Source: Lactobacillus sp. ESL0679 (GTDB lineage Bacteria; Bacillota; Bacilli; Lactobacillales; Lactobacillaceae). From it: DNA of 64,000 nucleotides. Below the pieces are notes generated by a model, which was not told the origin of the DNA, ran no database searches, and was given only the letters and a program-made list of their open reading frames with translations. Below are positions 54,753 through 63,086 of the stretch, one piece after another. The stretch spans positions 1 through 64,000 of the forward strand of contig NZ_JAQTIG010000006.1 in the NCBI RefSeq assembly GCF_029433515.1, read 5' to 3'. How positions within the stretch are numbered: position 1 is the first letter of the stretch; each line of letters starts with the position of its first letter. The translations under genes were made by a program, and so were the position numbers.

Positions 54753-55517
54753 ATAGTTAAACGTAAATATTATTATCATAACTTAACTGACGATGTCGTT
54801 GCCAGCAGCCAGCAAGATTACCACTTATCTGATGATTATCAAATCTTCCCAACTACCCTGACTGGCAAAATATGGTCAGCAAGTATTCGACCACTAGCTC
54901 ATTTAGTCAGCTTAATCTATCTGCGACTTATCCTTAAAGTGCAGATAGTTGGCAAAGAAAAATTGAAGGCAGTTAACCAGCAAGGTTATTTCATCTTTGG
55001 CAATCATACTCAGGCATTTGGCGATGTCGTTTTACCACTAAGGATCATTCCTGCAGGGGATTATTACGCTATCGGCGCACAAGCTAACTGGGGCATTCCT
55101 ATTTTAGGGAAATTCATCCTACCTTACTTCGGTTTACCTGTTGGCCGTGATTTTAAGCAATTTGACCACTTAGTTAAGGCAATTACCAAGGTAATCAGTG
55201 CTAAGAAGGCAGTCGTTATTTATCCCGAAGCCCATGTTTGGCCGTATTACACCAAAATTCGCCCGTTTCCGGCTACTAGTATGCACTTTCCTGTCGCTTT
55301 GCAAGCACCGAGTCTAGTTATGACCACGACTTATCATCAGCCTAAACGGGGCAAGCGCCCACGAATTGTGGTTTACCTTGATGGTCCCTTTTATCCTGAC
55401 ACTAGTTTAACTAACAAGCAGGCACAACATAAATTACACACACAGATTACTGCTGCCATGCAACAGCGGGCGGCAACTAGTGATTATGCTTACTGTACTT
55501 ACCATAAAATAAATTAA
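54753..55517 (+). CDS. Lysophospholipid acyltransferase family protein with apparent ATA start
   Basis: The coding frame clearly reaches back to 54753 (VKRKYYYHNLTDD... after the first codon), although the first standard start in frame is GTG 54939, inside the domain. Immediately upstream of 54753 is GAAGGAAGG with 5-bp spacing to ATA, and an in-frame TGA lies at 54738. ATA is therefore the only sensible initiator, or the gene lost its ATG by one G-to-A change. The product has a PlsC-like core: GNHTQAFGD (His-x5-Asp, one residue longer than the usual HX4D), VGRDF and YPEAHVWPYYTK. It would transfer acyl groups at the membrane. It is the first gene of an operon with two GT8 enzymes and a second acyltransferase. 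Confidence 0.7.
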   Translation: MVKRKYYYHNLTDDVVASSQQDYHLSDDYQIFPTTLTGKIWSASIRPLAHLVSLIYLRLILKVQIVGKEKLKAVNQQGYFIFGNHTQAFGDVVLPLRIIPAGDYYAIGAQANWGIPILGKFILPYFGLPVGRDFKQFDHLVKAITKVISAKKAVVIYPEAHVWPYYTKIRPFPATSMHFPVALQAPSLVMTTTYHQPKRGKRPRIVVYLDGPFYPDTSLTNKQAQHKLHTQITAAMQQRAATSDYAYCTYHKIN

Positions 55518-55529
55518 GGAGTTTCTTTA

Positions 55530-56369
55530 ATGAATATTCTTTTTTGCGGCGACCACAATGCGGAAGATGGGATACTAATTGCTACCCTATCTTTATTAAA
55601 AAATGCTGGTGCCCAAGAACTTCACCTTTATATTTTGACGATGTATACGCAAAGTTATAAGAAAAAGTTCCACCCCTTTTCTAAGCATGCTGCCGATTAT
55701 CTTAGTTCATTATTAACTAAGAAAAATCCCCGAAATACACTTAAGTTAATTGATTGCACTGGGTTATTTGTTAAAGAGCCGCCGCTAGCTAATATGGGAA
55801 CACATTTTACACCCTATGCCATGCTTCGGCTATTTGCGGACGAAATTCCTCAATTACCAGCAAGAATTCTCTACCTCGATGCAGATGTTATTGTGCGGCG
55901 CGGCCTTACTAATTTTTATCAGCAAGACTTAACAGCTACCGAATTAATTGGGGTGCTTGACTACTGGGGGCGTTTTTTCTTCCATAATCTACACCAGCAT
56001 AAGGCTTTTGACTATCTAAACTCAGGAGTACTGCTGCTAAATATGCCAGAAATTAGGCGCACACGACTTTTTGCACGAGTTCGGCACCTCTTGCAGACCA
56101 AAAATGTTTTTATGCCAGATCAGTCAGCACTTAATCACTTTGCTCAAAGCAAAAAAATTGCGCCACGGCGTTATAATGAGCAATATAAATTAAAACCTGA
56201 CACTGTCATCCAGCATTTCACTACCAGCTTTCGCTTTTTACCACTATTTCATACCCAGACAGTTAAGCCGTGGGAGGTTGAGCGCGTGCATCAGGTACTA
56301 AAATTGCACGAATACGATGACATTCTTAACCGTTATTTACAGCTAAAAGATAATTTAGTACAAGATTAA
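55530..56369 (+). CDS. Family 8 glycosyltransferase
   Basis: The 279-residue enzyme starts MNILFCGDHNAEDGILIATL and has the GT8 DxD motif in ILYLDADVIV (about residue 113). Downstream it carries DYLNSGVLLLNM and MPDQSALNHF, then a C-terminal VKPW. GT8 members transfer glucose or galactose from UDP-sugars with retention. With acyltransferases on both ends of the operon, the acceptor is probably a lipid or lipid-linked polymer. Twelve base pairs separate it from the first gene. The exact sugar is not readable. Confidence 0.87.
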   Translation: MNILFCGDHNAEDGILIATLSLLKNAGAQELHLYILTMYTQSYKKKFHPFSKHAADYLSSLLTKKNPRNTLKLIDCTGLFVKEPPLANMGTHFTPYAMLRLFADEIPQLPARILYLDADVIVRRGLTNFYQQDLTATELIGVLDYWGRFFFHNLHQHKAFDYLNSGVLLLNMPEIRRTRLFARVRHLLQTKNVFMPDQSALNHFAQSKKIAPRRYNEQYKLKPDTVIQHFTTSFRFLPLFHTQTVKPWEVERVHQVLKLHEYDDILNRYLQLKDNLVQD

Positions 56370-56389
56370 TTTTTATTGGAGAGTAATTT

Positions 56390-57337
56390 ATGACTATTCC
56401 CGTTTTTTATTCGATCAGCGATGACTACACCAAATATGCGGCAGTTTCGCTTAATTCGTTAGTTAAGCACGTTAATCCAGACAAAGATTATACTGTTTAC
56501 TTTCTTAATCAAGACCTATCTGCCACACACCAGCAGGACTTACGAGACATTGGTACAAGTAACGTTCATATTGAGTTTTTCACAATTGATAATGACGTTG
56601 TCGCCACCATTCAAAATCGACCGGAGAACTACCTTAAAGCTGATTTTTTCACCATGTCAATTTTTTATCGTTTATTCATTTCTGACCTGTTTCCGCAATA
56701 TGATAAGGCAATTTATATTGATGCCGATACTATTCTAAATGACGACATCGCCAAACTGTATGAAACCAAACTAGGTAATAATTTATTTGCGGCTTGCATG
56801 GATTCTTCAATCCAATACGTCCCCAAAATGATTACTTATATTAAAGAAGTTTTAGCACTTGACCCCAAGAAATACATTAATTCTGGTGTCCTAGTCCTCA
56901 ACAGCCAAGCATTTCGGGACGAAAAGTTCACTAAGCACTTTACAGCGCTATTAACTAAATATCATTTCGACTGTATTGCGCCAGATCAAGATTATCTGAA
57001 TGAAATTTGTGATGGACGTATTTTTTATCTTGATCCTAGATGGGATGCCATGCCTAATGAAAATACTGAGCCACTAAAGAACCCCAGTTTAATCCACTAT
57101 AACCTTTTCTTTAAGCCATGGCATTTTACCAATATTCAATATGAACAATACTTTTGGGATAGTGCGCAAGAGACTAAGTTTTATTCTGAACTAAAAGCAG
57201 AATTTGCTAACTACACCGAACGTGAACGCGAGCGTGATAGTCATAAACTTGACTTCATGCTTGCCAAAGAAGATAAAACCATTAACGACCCACAAAATTG
57301 GGCACAAGTGAAAAAACAAGGATCAGTTACTTTATGA
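56390..57337 (+). CDS. Family 8 glycosyltransferase (second)
   Basis: The 315-residue GT8 enzyme carries MSIFYRLFISDLFP, AIYIDADTILNDD (DxD, about residue 111), KYINSGVLVLNSQAF, APDQDYLNEIC and HYNLFFKPWHF, the complete GT8 motif series. A charged C-terminal tail of about 50 residues (TERERERDSHK) may contact the membrane or the next protein. Its stop overlaps the following ATG (ATGA). It is closer to typical LgtC/GspA-like enzymes than its neighbour. Confidence 0.88.
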   Translation: MTIPVFYSISDDYTKYAAVSLNSLVKHVNPDKDYTVYFLNQDLSATHQQDLRDIGTSNVHIEFFTIDNDVVATIQNRPENYLKADFFTMSIFYRLFISDLFPQYDKAIYIDADTILNDDIAKLYETKLGNNLFAACMDSSIQYVPKMITYIKEVLALDPKKYINSGVLVLNSQAFRDEKFTKHFTALLTKYHFDCIAPDQDYLNEICDGRIFYLDPRWDAMPNENTEPLKNPSLIHYNLFFKPWHFTNIQYEQYFWDSAQETKFYSELKAEFANYTERERERDSHKLDFMLAKEDKTINDPQNWAQVKKQGSVTL

Positions 57338-58194
57338 TTATTGGAGACAATCGTGAACGTGTAATTGCTAATATCAAACAGGCAACAGAACGAGGTGACT
57401 TTAACGCCAAAGTTGAAGTTGGTGATCCTGTTTTATCCCTGCAAGAACGGACTACATTGGTTAATTCTTTTTGGCAAACACAACAGACCTTTAAAGGCAA
57501 ACTATATAATAAAGTCGGGCACCTCTTTTTTTATATTTTAACCAGTATTCTAACCGCTTCAACTACCTTTACTGGGCTTGAAAACTTAAATTTGCCACGC
57601 GGTGGTGCTATTATCACCACTAATCATTTTAACCAGATTGATTCGCTACCAATTAAGCACCTGGCTAATAAGACCCACCACCAGTTAGCAATCGCTATCG
57701 AGGATACTAACTTAAAATTACCCGGCATTTTGCGTTATTTGATGAATTACGTGGGTACAATTCCACTAATTAAAAGAGCTAGTTACATTAGTAATGACTT
57801 CCCGCAGCATTTGCACAGTGCTCTAGAAAAAAATCAGTGGGTTTTAATTTATCCTGAACAAGAGATGTGGTGGAATTACCGTAAACCACGTAAATTGCAG
57901 CGTGGAGCTTACTACTTCGCTGCTAAACAAAATGTTCCCATTATTTCAACCTTTATTGAGATTCAAACACTACCTAAGTTAGAAAAAGCCCAACCACATT
58001 TTCAGCAGACTAAATATATTGTTCACGTTTTACCGCTAATTTATCCTGATACTAGTCTTGATGCAAATAGCGATTCCAAACGTATGATGAAGCAAGATTA
58101 CCAGCAAAAAGTTGCCGCTTACGAACGTGCTTATCAGCGAAAGCTTGACTATACCTTTACTCCATGGGATATTGCTGGCTGGCTTAAGAGATAA
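57334..58194 (+). CDS. Lysophospholipid acyltransferase family protein (second)
   Basis: The start is ATG 57334 in an ATGA overlap with the upstream GT8 gene, giving 286 residues. An N-terminal extension of about 50 residues precedes a hydrophobic stretch (GHLFFYILTSILTAS). The acyltransferase core has the intact HX4D motif in TTNHFNQIDS, then GTIPLIKRA and YPEQEMWWNYRKPRKL. The core resembles the first gene of the operon, so the two are paralogues. Its likely job is acylating the product of the two GT8 enzymes. Confidence 0.83.
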   Translation: MIIGDNRERVIANIKQATERGDFNAKVEVGDPVLSLQERTTLVNSFWQTQQTFKGKLYNKVGHLFFYILTSILTASTTFTGLENLNLPRGGAIITTNHFNQIDSLPIKHLANKTHHQLAIAIEDTNLKLPGILRYLMNYVGTIPLIKRASYISNDFPQHLHSALEKNQWVLIYPEQEMWWNYRKPRKLQRGAYYFAAKQNVPIISTFIEIQTLPKLEKAQPHFQQTKYIVHVLPLIYPDTSLDANSDSKRMMKQDYQQKVAAYERAYQRKLDYTFTPWDIAGWLKR

Positions 58195-58234
58195 AAGTAT
58201 ATGACTATATAAATAAATGCCATTAAGTTAAGCC

Positions 58235-58270
58235 AAAAAGCTCAGTTAGTTAACTATAACTGGGCTTTTT
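58235..58270 (+). terminator. Terminator of the acyltransferase/GT8 operon
   Basis: AAAAAGCtCAGTTA pairs with TAACTGgGCTTTTT around an 8-base loop, with T tail. Confidence 0.85.
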
Positions 58271-58335
58271 GCTTACACTCTGCTTACTGTTTAAACAATC
58301 ATAATTCCAATAATTTATATAACTGGAGCCATGAT

Positions 58336-58597
58336 ATGACTTTTGCTATTGATGTGAGATCTATGTTACTAAATGGTGTTCAATTTATTGAAGATAAAAA
58401 ATACAGCTTTGTTCAGATCACAATTTACAATAATTGTCTTTGTTGCTTTTTTAGAGGCAATGATGATTATTTTGTTAATTTCATTGACTAACCTCTATCA
58501 TGTTTCAATTCTGTTTTTCCTATTACACATTGCATTTTATGATATTAGGTTAATTGCCCAAGATACTATTTTTAATTACATTAATTATCTATCATAA
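58336..58597 (+). other. Two overlapping small frames of uncertain reality
   Basis: One 50-codon frame begins at ATG 58336 with TGGAG seven bases upstream and encodes TFAIDVRSMLLNG. A second, 74 codons, begins at 58373 with no ribosome site and is hydrophobic (IIVFVAFLEAMMIILLISL). They may be halves of one frameshifted gene or chance. I recognise neither. Confidence 0.25.
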
Positions 58598-58651
58598 AGA
58601 TTGCAGGCAAGACCTTAACAATCTGAAGTAACAAATCACTCTCATTTGTTG

Positions 58652-58680
58652 TTGACTTAATTTAAAAAATATCTTATAAT
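58652..58680 (+). promoter_or_regulatory. Near-consensus promoter of the Phe leader transcript
   Basis: TTGACT (58652-58657), 17-bp spacing, TATAAT (58675-58680). The transcript would start about 20 bases before the leader ORF. Confidence 0.85.
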
Positions 58681-58709
58681 TTTCTCATTGAGAGTTGGAG
58701 GTAATTCTG

Positions 58710-58775
58710 ATGATTAGTAGAAATTGTCTAAAATTACATTTGAATACTCGTAGCTTCTTTAGCTTCTTTAGATAA
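58710..58775 (+). CDS. Candidate Phe-rich leader peptide
   Basis: A 21-codon ORF starts at ATG 58710, with a full GGAGGT ribosome site seven bases upstream. Its last codons read Arg-Ser-Phe-Phe-Ser-Phe-Phe-Arg-stop: four Phe codons (TTC TTT ... TTC TTT) among the last six sense codons. It lies between a near-consensus promoter and a chain of competing hairpins ending in a terminator before a TrpXYZ-type transporter. The layout is that of a classical pheA-like leader peptide. The sensed signal would be charged tRNA-Phe, by analogy with enterobacterial attenuation. Confidence 0.75.
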   Translation: MISRNCLKLHLNTRSFFSFFR

Positions 58776-58946
58776 CGTTTGGATTCATCTAGTTGGATTC
58801 AAGCGAAACGTAAGTTTGAATCTATCTATGATGGCTAAAGCAGTTTGTTTGCAATTAGTCACATGATTTCTAAGTGGCTAATTGCAACATTAAATTTAAA
58901 ATGAATTTTTTAAATATCCACTTAGGAATTAAGTGGGTATTTTTTT
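58776..58946 (+). promoter_or_regulatory. Transcription attenuator before the amino acid ABC transporter
   Basis: A 14-bp stem joins TTGCAATTAGTCAC (58849-58862) to GTGGCTAATTGCAA (58874-58887), with one G-U. The antiterminator pairs TTTCTAAGTGG (58867-58877) with CCACTTAGGAA (58918-58928), 11 bp. The terminator pairs ATATCCACTTA (58914-58924) with TAAGTGGGTAT (58930-58940), followed by six T. Upstream, TTGGATTCA (58779 and 58793 regions) can pair with TTTGAATCTA (58815-58824), giving further alternatives next to the leader stop. No AGGGTGGNACCGCG-like T-box core is present. Confidence 0.75.
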
Positions 58947-58981
58947 ATTGAAATATTTCGAAACATGATGGAGGAAAAATA

Positions 58982-59950
58982 ATGCATATTAAAAAAATAA
59001 TTACCGGAATTAGTTTGGCAAGTTTATTGCTTTTAGGTGGCTGCAGCAGTAATAAGACTGGTAAAAGTGCAGCGGTTAAACACGTTGGTATTTTGCAAGT
59101 TGTTCAACACCCATCGCTTGATGAAGCATACAAGGGTTTTAAAGAGGGCTTAAAAGATGGTGGCTATGTTGAAGGTAAAAATCTGAAAATTGATTACCAA
59201 AACGCACAAAATAGTCAAGATAATTTAAAGAGTATGAGTGACAAGTTGGTTAATGAAAAATCTGATCTCTTATTGGGCATTGCTACGCCAGCTGCTCAAA
59301 GCTTAGCTAATACAACTCAAGATGTTCCGATTGTTGTTACGGCTGTAACTGATTTAAAAGCTGCGAAGTTAGTCAATTAAAATGATAAACCGGGCAAAAA
59401 TGTTACGGGAACCACCGATATGGTTTCAATTGATAAGCAAATCAAATTATTGTTGTCAATTGTTCCTAAAGCAAAGGCCATTGGTATTATGTACAATGCC
59501 GGCGAAGCTAATTCAAAAATCCAAGCTGATTTGGCAATCGCCGCATTAAAGAAGGCCGGGGTTAAGGTCATAGTTAAAACAGCAAATACAACTAACGATG
59601 TGCAACAAGTAACAGAAACTTTGGCTGATAAAGTTCAAGGAATATATGTTCCAACTGATAATACTTTTGCTTCTGCAGCTTCACTGATTGGTAAGGTCGT
59701 AAAAGAAAAGAAAATCCCGTTAGTAGCTGGTGCAACTGAGCAGGTTAAAAATGGTGGTCTTGCTTCAATTGGAATCGATTATGAATCTCTAGGAAGACAA
59801 ACAGGTAAAATGGCAGCTAAGATTTTGTCAGACAAGGCAAAACCTCAAGATATGCCTGTTGAAAAAGCTACCAATTTAAAATTAGTGGTTAATAAGAAGA
59901 TGGCTAAGGCCCTAGGAATTGATCCCAAGTCGATTAAGGCACCTAAATAG
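58982..59950 (+). pseudogene. trpX: TrpX-type amino acid ABC transporter binding lipoprotein, interrupted by an in-frame TAA
   Basis: The start has GGAGG upstream. The lipoprotein signal ends LLLLGGCSSNK with the Cys at about residue 21, and the binding domain begins HVGILQVVQHPSLDEAYKGF, typical of TrpX/COG2984 proteins. After LKAAKLVN the frame meets TAA at 59378-59380 (codon 133), then continues in the same frame without any shift as NDKPGKNVTGTTDMVSI. It ends at a proper stop at 59950, about 320 codons in all. The family has an ordinary polar residue at the stop position. One base change would explain it. The second half could be re-initiated at ATG 59420 but would lack export signals. 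The product is probably inactive unless the stop is read through. Confidence 0.85.
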
Positions 59951-59977
59951 TATAGAAAGGCAAGTGGATAAGCAAAT

Positions 59978-60895
59978 ATGATGAATACTTTTTGGGATTT
60001 ATTTCTTTCGGCAACTTCGCAAGGATTGCTTTGGTCCTTGATGGCAATTGGGGTTTACCTGACCTTCAGGATTCTTGACTTAGCAGATATGACTGCTGAA
60101 GGCAGTTTTCCTTTAGGTGGTGCAATTACCACAATGTGCTTAATTAACGGTGTTAACCCAATTTTAGCAACACTTGCTGCTTTTGGCGGTGGCATGGTTG
60201 CTGGTCTAGTCACTGGTATTTTAAATACCAAGTTAAAGATTCCGGCACTATTAGCAGGGATTGTCACGATGACTGGTTTATACTCGATAACTTCACGAGT
60301 AATGCTCAACGCTGCCAATGTTTCGCTTCTGGGCAAGGCAACTATTTTCACTATGGCACAAAACTTGGGCCTGTCTCACAACAACGCCGTCATTGTTACG
60401 GGGCTAATTATCTCGTTATTAGTAATTGGACTGCTAGTGATATTTTTTAGAACTGAAATCGGCTTGGCGATGCGGGCAACTGGCGACAATACTGAAATGA
60501 GTGCTGCTAACGGCATTAAGACACAAAATATGAAAATCTGGGGCTACATGATTTCTAATGGCTGCATTGCTCTTTCAGGCGCACTGTTAGCTCAAAACAA
60601 TGGCTTTGCTGACCTCAATTCTGGAGTTGGTACACTTGTTGTTGGACTAGCTTCAATCATTATTGCTGAAGTATTAATTCGTAATTTGGCAATTGGGGGG
60701 AGAATGCTGACATTAGTCATTGGGGCAATTATTTATCGCTTGATTTTAGCCTTAGTTTTCCAGATGAACGTTGAACCTTCAGATGCTAAACTCGCTTCAG
60801 CTTTAGTGTTAATTGTTTGTTTGGCTTTACCTAATTTTAAATTATCGCGCAAAAATAAAGGGGAGAATAAAAGTGGCTCAAGTACTGAAAATTAA
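59978..60895 (+). CDS. trpY: TrpY-type amino acid ABC transporter permease
   Basis: The 305-residue membrane protein has about eight to nine hydrophobic segments and the BPD_transp_2 pattern. Visible marks are GVYLTFRILDLADMTAEGSFPLGGA, LNTKLKIPALLAGIVTMTGLYSI and the EAA-like loop EIGLAMRATGDNTEMSAANGI that contacts the ATPase. It is the channel of the TrpXYZ-type importer. Two ATGs in a row (59978, 59981) make the start uncertain by one codon. Its 3' end overlaps the ATPase gene by 23 bp. Confidence 0.88.
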   Translation: MMNTFWDLFLSATSQGLLWSLMAIGVYLTFRILDLADMTAEGSFPLGGAITTMCLINGVNPILATLAAFGGGMVAGLVTGILNTKLKIPALLAGIVTMTGLYSITSRVMLNAANVSLLGKATIFTMAQNLGLSHNNAVIVTGLIISLLVIGLLVIFFRTEIGLAMRATGDNTEMSAANGIKTQNMKIWGYMISNGCIALSGALLAQNNGFADLNSGVGTLVVGLASIIIAEVLIRNLAIGGRMLTLVIGAIIYRLILALVFQMNVEPSDAKLASALVLIVCLALPNFKLSRKNKGENKSGSSTEN

Positions 60896-61676
60896 AAATT
60901 TACACCAAACTTTTGAACGAGGGACTGTCAACGAAAATCACGTATTGCGTGGAGTTAACCTTGAATTAGAAGCCGGCGATTTTGTAACAATTATCGGCAG
61001 TAATGGTGCGGGAAAATCAACTTTGCTCAATAGCATTGCGGGAACTTTACCCATTCAAGAAGGGCAAATTATTTTAAATGGTACCGACATTAGTAAGCTA
61101 CCCGTTACTAAACGTGCCAAGAATATCAGTCGCGTTTTTCAGGATCCTAAGATGGGAACGGCTGTTAGATTAACGGTTGAAGAAAATCTGGCTTTAGCAA
61201 TGAAGCGCGGTCAGCATCGCGGTTTTCGTGCTGGTGTTAAAAGACAGGATCGGCAGTTTTTCAAGCGGCAACTTGCTCAGCTTGATTTAAATTTAGAAAA
61301 TCGCTTAGATGCCGAAATCGGGTTACTCTCTGGTGGCCAAAGACAAGCAATTACGCTATTAATGGCCACCTTGCAACGACCAGATTTAATTTTACTTGAT
61401 GAACATACGGCAGCGCTTGATCCGCGAACATCGATTACGGTAATGCAATTAACTGAAAAATTAATCAGTGAGCAAAAGTTAACAGCATTCATGGTTACAC
61501 ATAATATGGAAGATGCCATTCGTTATGGTAATCGCCTTATCATGCTTCATCAAGGTCGCGTAGCATTAAATCTTGCTGGAGAAGAAAAGAAAAAAATGAC
61601 GGTGCCCAAATTGATGGAACTATTCCAAAAGCATGTTGGCGCGGAGTTAAAAGATGATGCAATCTTGCTTGCTTAA
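60873..61676 (+). CDS. trpZ: TrpZ-type amino acid ABC transporter ATPase
   Basis: The start is GTG 60873, with GGGGAG seven bases upstream; the open frame reaches further back inside trpY but has no ribosome site there. The 267-residue protein has Walker A IIGSNGAGKSTLL (about 38-50), signature LLSGGQRQAITLLMATL, Walker B LILLDEHTAALDP and the H-loop VTHNMEDA. DEH in place of the usual DEP is normal for this subfamily. It drives the permease encoded just upstream. Confidence 0.9.
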   Translation: MAQVLKIKNLHQTFERGTVNENHVLRGVNLELEAGDFVTIIGSNGAGKSTLLNSIAGTLPIQEGQIILNGTDISKLPVTKRAKNISRVFQDPKMGTAVRLTVEENLALAMKRGQHRGFRAGVKRQDRQFFKRQLAQLDLNLENRLDAEIGLLSGGQRQAITLLMATLQRPDLILLDEHTAALDPRTSITVMQLTEKLISEQKLTAFMVTHNMEDAIRYGNRLIMLHQGRVALNLAGEEKKKMTVPKLMELFQKHVGAELKDDAILLA

Positions 61677-61723
61677 TTAGTTGTCAATCAATTTTAAACG
61701 TATTTATAAAATTTGCTTAATCT

Positions 61724-61777
61724 AAAAGGCCTTTGCTAATTGCTGTGTAACACAGTTTTTAGTCAAAGACCTTTTTT
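61724..61777 (+). terminator. Terminator of the transporter operon
   Basis: AAAGGcCTTTG pairs with CAAAGaCCTTTTTTT; the intervening arm holds CTGTG-taa-CACAG. The remaining bases to 61917 show nothing I can support. Confidence 0.8.
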
Positions 61778-61917
61778 TGGATTTGCTTAATTTCAGGCTT
61801 TATTATAATTTAGGCCAGAAAAGGATTCTTGATAATTTTTTCTGGCATAAAAATCAGTCCTTATTTGTTTTATACTTTTTTTATACTTTTAGCACATATT
61901 TAAATGGCATACTGTTT

Positions 61918-62364
61918 TCAATTGAGCTTGTTTGGTAATCTTTTTGAAAAGCGTTTCTGAGTTTTATCAAAAGAGTAACCGATTTTAGCATAAAATTGAT
62001 GTGCGCCAGTTCGACTAGTACTCGAATTTAAGCGAATTGCTGTGATTTGCTTTTCGCTGGCATATTCTTCAACTGCAGTCATTAGTGCGGTGCCGATACC
62101 GCGGTGTTGTGCATCACTACTTACAGCTAGTGCCATAATGTTGAGCATGAGGTCAAAGTAAATTTCTTGATAAAGTTCTGCGTGGACATAACCTGTGATT
62201 TTACCTGCGTGAGCATCTTCTGCTACCAAAATTAAATGGTGGGGGTCAGCGAGCAAATGTTGCATGTTGGTTTGCGTCTTAGTTAGCGGATAGTCATATC
62301 CGAGCTGCTCGCAATTTATTTTCTGAATGACTGAACTGTCTGTTATTTTTGCATGTCGAATCAT
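61918..62364 (-). CDS. GNAT family N-acetyltransferase
   Basis: The 148-residue enzyme carries the acetyl-CoA pyrophosphate loop in LAVSSDAQHRGIGTALM (about residues 80-96) and the late SSTSRTGAHQFYAKIGY segment of GNAT proteins. The acceptor cannot be inferred. It is the last gene of the minus-strand ABC exporter operon, 2 bp after the second permease. Confidence 0.88.
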   Translation of the reverse strand: MIRHAKITDSSVIQKINCEQLGYDYPLTKTQTNMQHLLADPHHLILVAEDAHAGKITGYVHAELYQEIYFDLMLNIMALAVSSDAQHRGIGTALMTAVEEYASEKQITAIRLNSSTSRTGAHQFYAKIGYSFDKTQKRFSKRLPNKLN

Positions 62365-62366
62365 TG

Positions 62367-63086
62367 TTAGTACCGATGTCCCTTAGTTTGTCGAATTTGC
62401 TTAAGTTGAGCGAGATAAGCAATGATGCCGATAAACAACCAAATAATAATTGTAAAATAGCTTGCTGTAAGGGCACCATGTCCAGTTTTAATTAAGTTAA
62501 CTGGTCCGTAAAAGGGAAATAGCACAGCAATTTTTGCTAGCCAAGCTGGGTAAGCCGTGATAATTACCAAAATGCCGGAAACGAGTTCAATTAATGAACT
62601 AAACAGATTTTGGGCAAAATAAGGGTCATTCATCTGCCACGAAATTGTCCAAGCTGTAAAACCTAAAATAATGCCATCAATGCAAAGTAAGGGTAATAGT
62701 GTTAAAGCGCGAATGATAATCGCTAGTGGTGCGCCAAAGCAGAAGGCAAGAAAGAGGTTAATTATCGCTAGTAAACAGCCGATGATCAAGGCTACGATTG
62801 CTTTACTAAGCCAATAGCGCGGGCTAAAGGGGCGCTGAGTAATCATTTCAAAATCGATGCACAAGTTTGCATCTTTAACCAGTAACTCATTCATTGTTTG
62901 TAAGGATAGTCGTGCGGCATCAATTGCAATCGATGCAATACCAACGCTCCAATTAAAAGTCCCAGTGTATTGCGTTGTAATTAGGACTAGCAATAGGAGG
63001 TCGATGAGCGGCGTTAAGAAAAAGTAAACTAGTTTTGTGCGCCAGTTATTTAAGAAAGATAGTGAAGAAAATTGGGTAGCAATCAT
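62367..63086 (-). CDS. ABC-2 type exporter permease (second)
   Basis: The 239-residue protein has six hydrophobic segments and the pattern of lactobacillus ABC-2 permeases. In the first third, NELLVKDANLCIDFEMITQRPFSP is a cytoplasmic loop likely to meet the ATPase. Its start overlaps the stop of the first permease by one base (TAATG type). With the neighbouring permease and ATPase it forms a heteromeric exporter of unknown cargo. Confidence 0.8.
   Translation of the reverse strand: MIATQFSSLSFLNNWRTKLVYFFLTPLIDLLLLVLITTQYTGTFNWSVGIASIAIDAARLSLQTMNELLVKDANLCIDFEMITQRPFSPRYWLSKAIVALIIGCLLAIINLFLAFCFGAPLAIIIRALTLLPLLCIDGIILGFTAWTISWQMNDPYFAQNLFSSLIELVSGILVIITAYPAWLAKIAVLFPFYGPVNLIKTGHGALTASYFTIIIWLFIGIIAYLAQLKQIRQTKGHRY

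Noticed and set aside
58373-58597. Confident call of a 74-aa membrane protein
   Set aside because: No ribosome site, overlaps another small frame, and no family recognised; listed only as uncertain.
58776-58946. T-box riboswitch for the transporter
   Set aside because: No AGGGTGG-type core or specifier loop layout is visible, while a Phe-rich ORF with ribosome site is present.
60813-60872. Upstream extension of the ABC ATPase inside trpY
   Set aside because: GTG 60873 has a clear GGGGAG site and the family N-terminus begins there.
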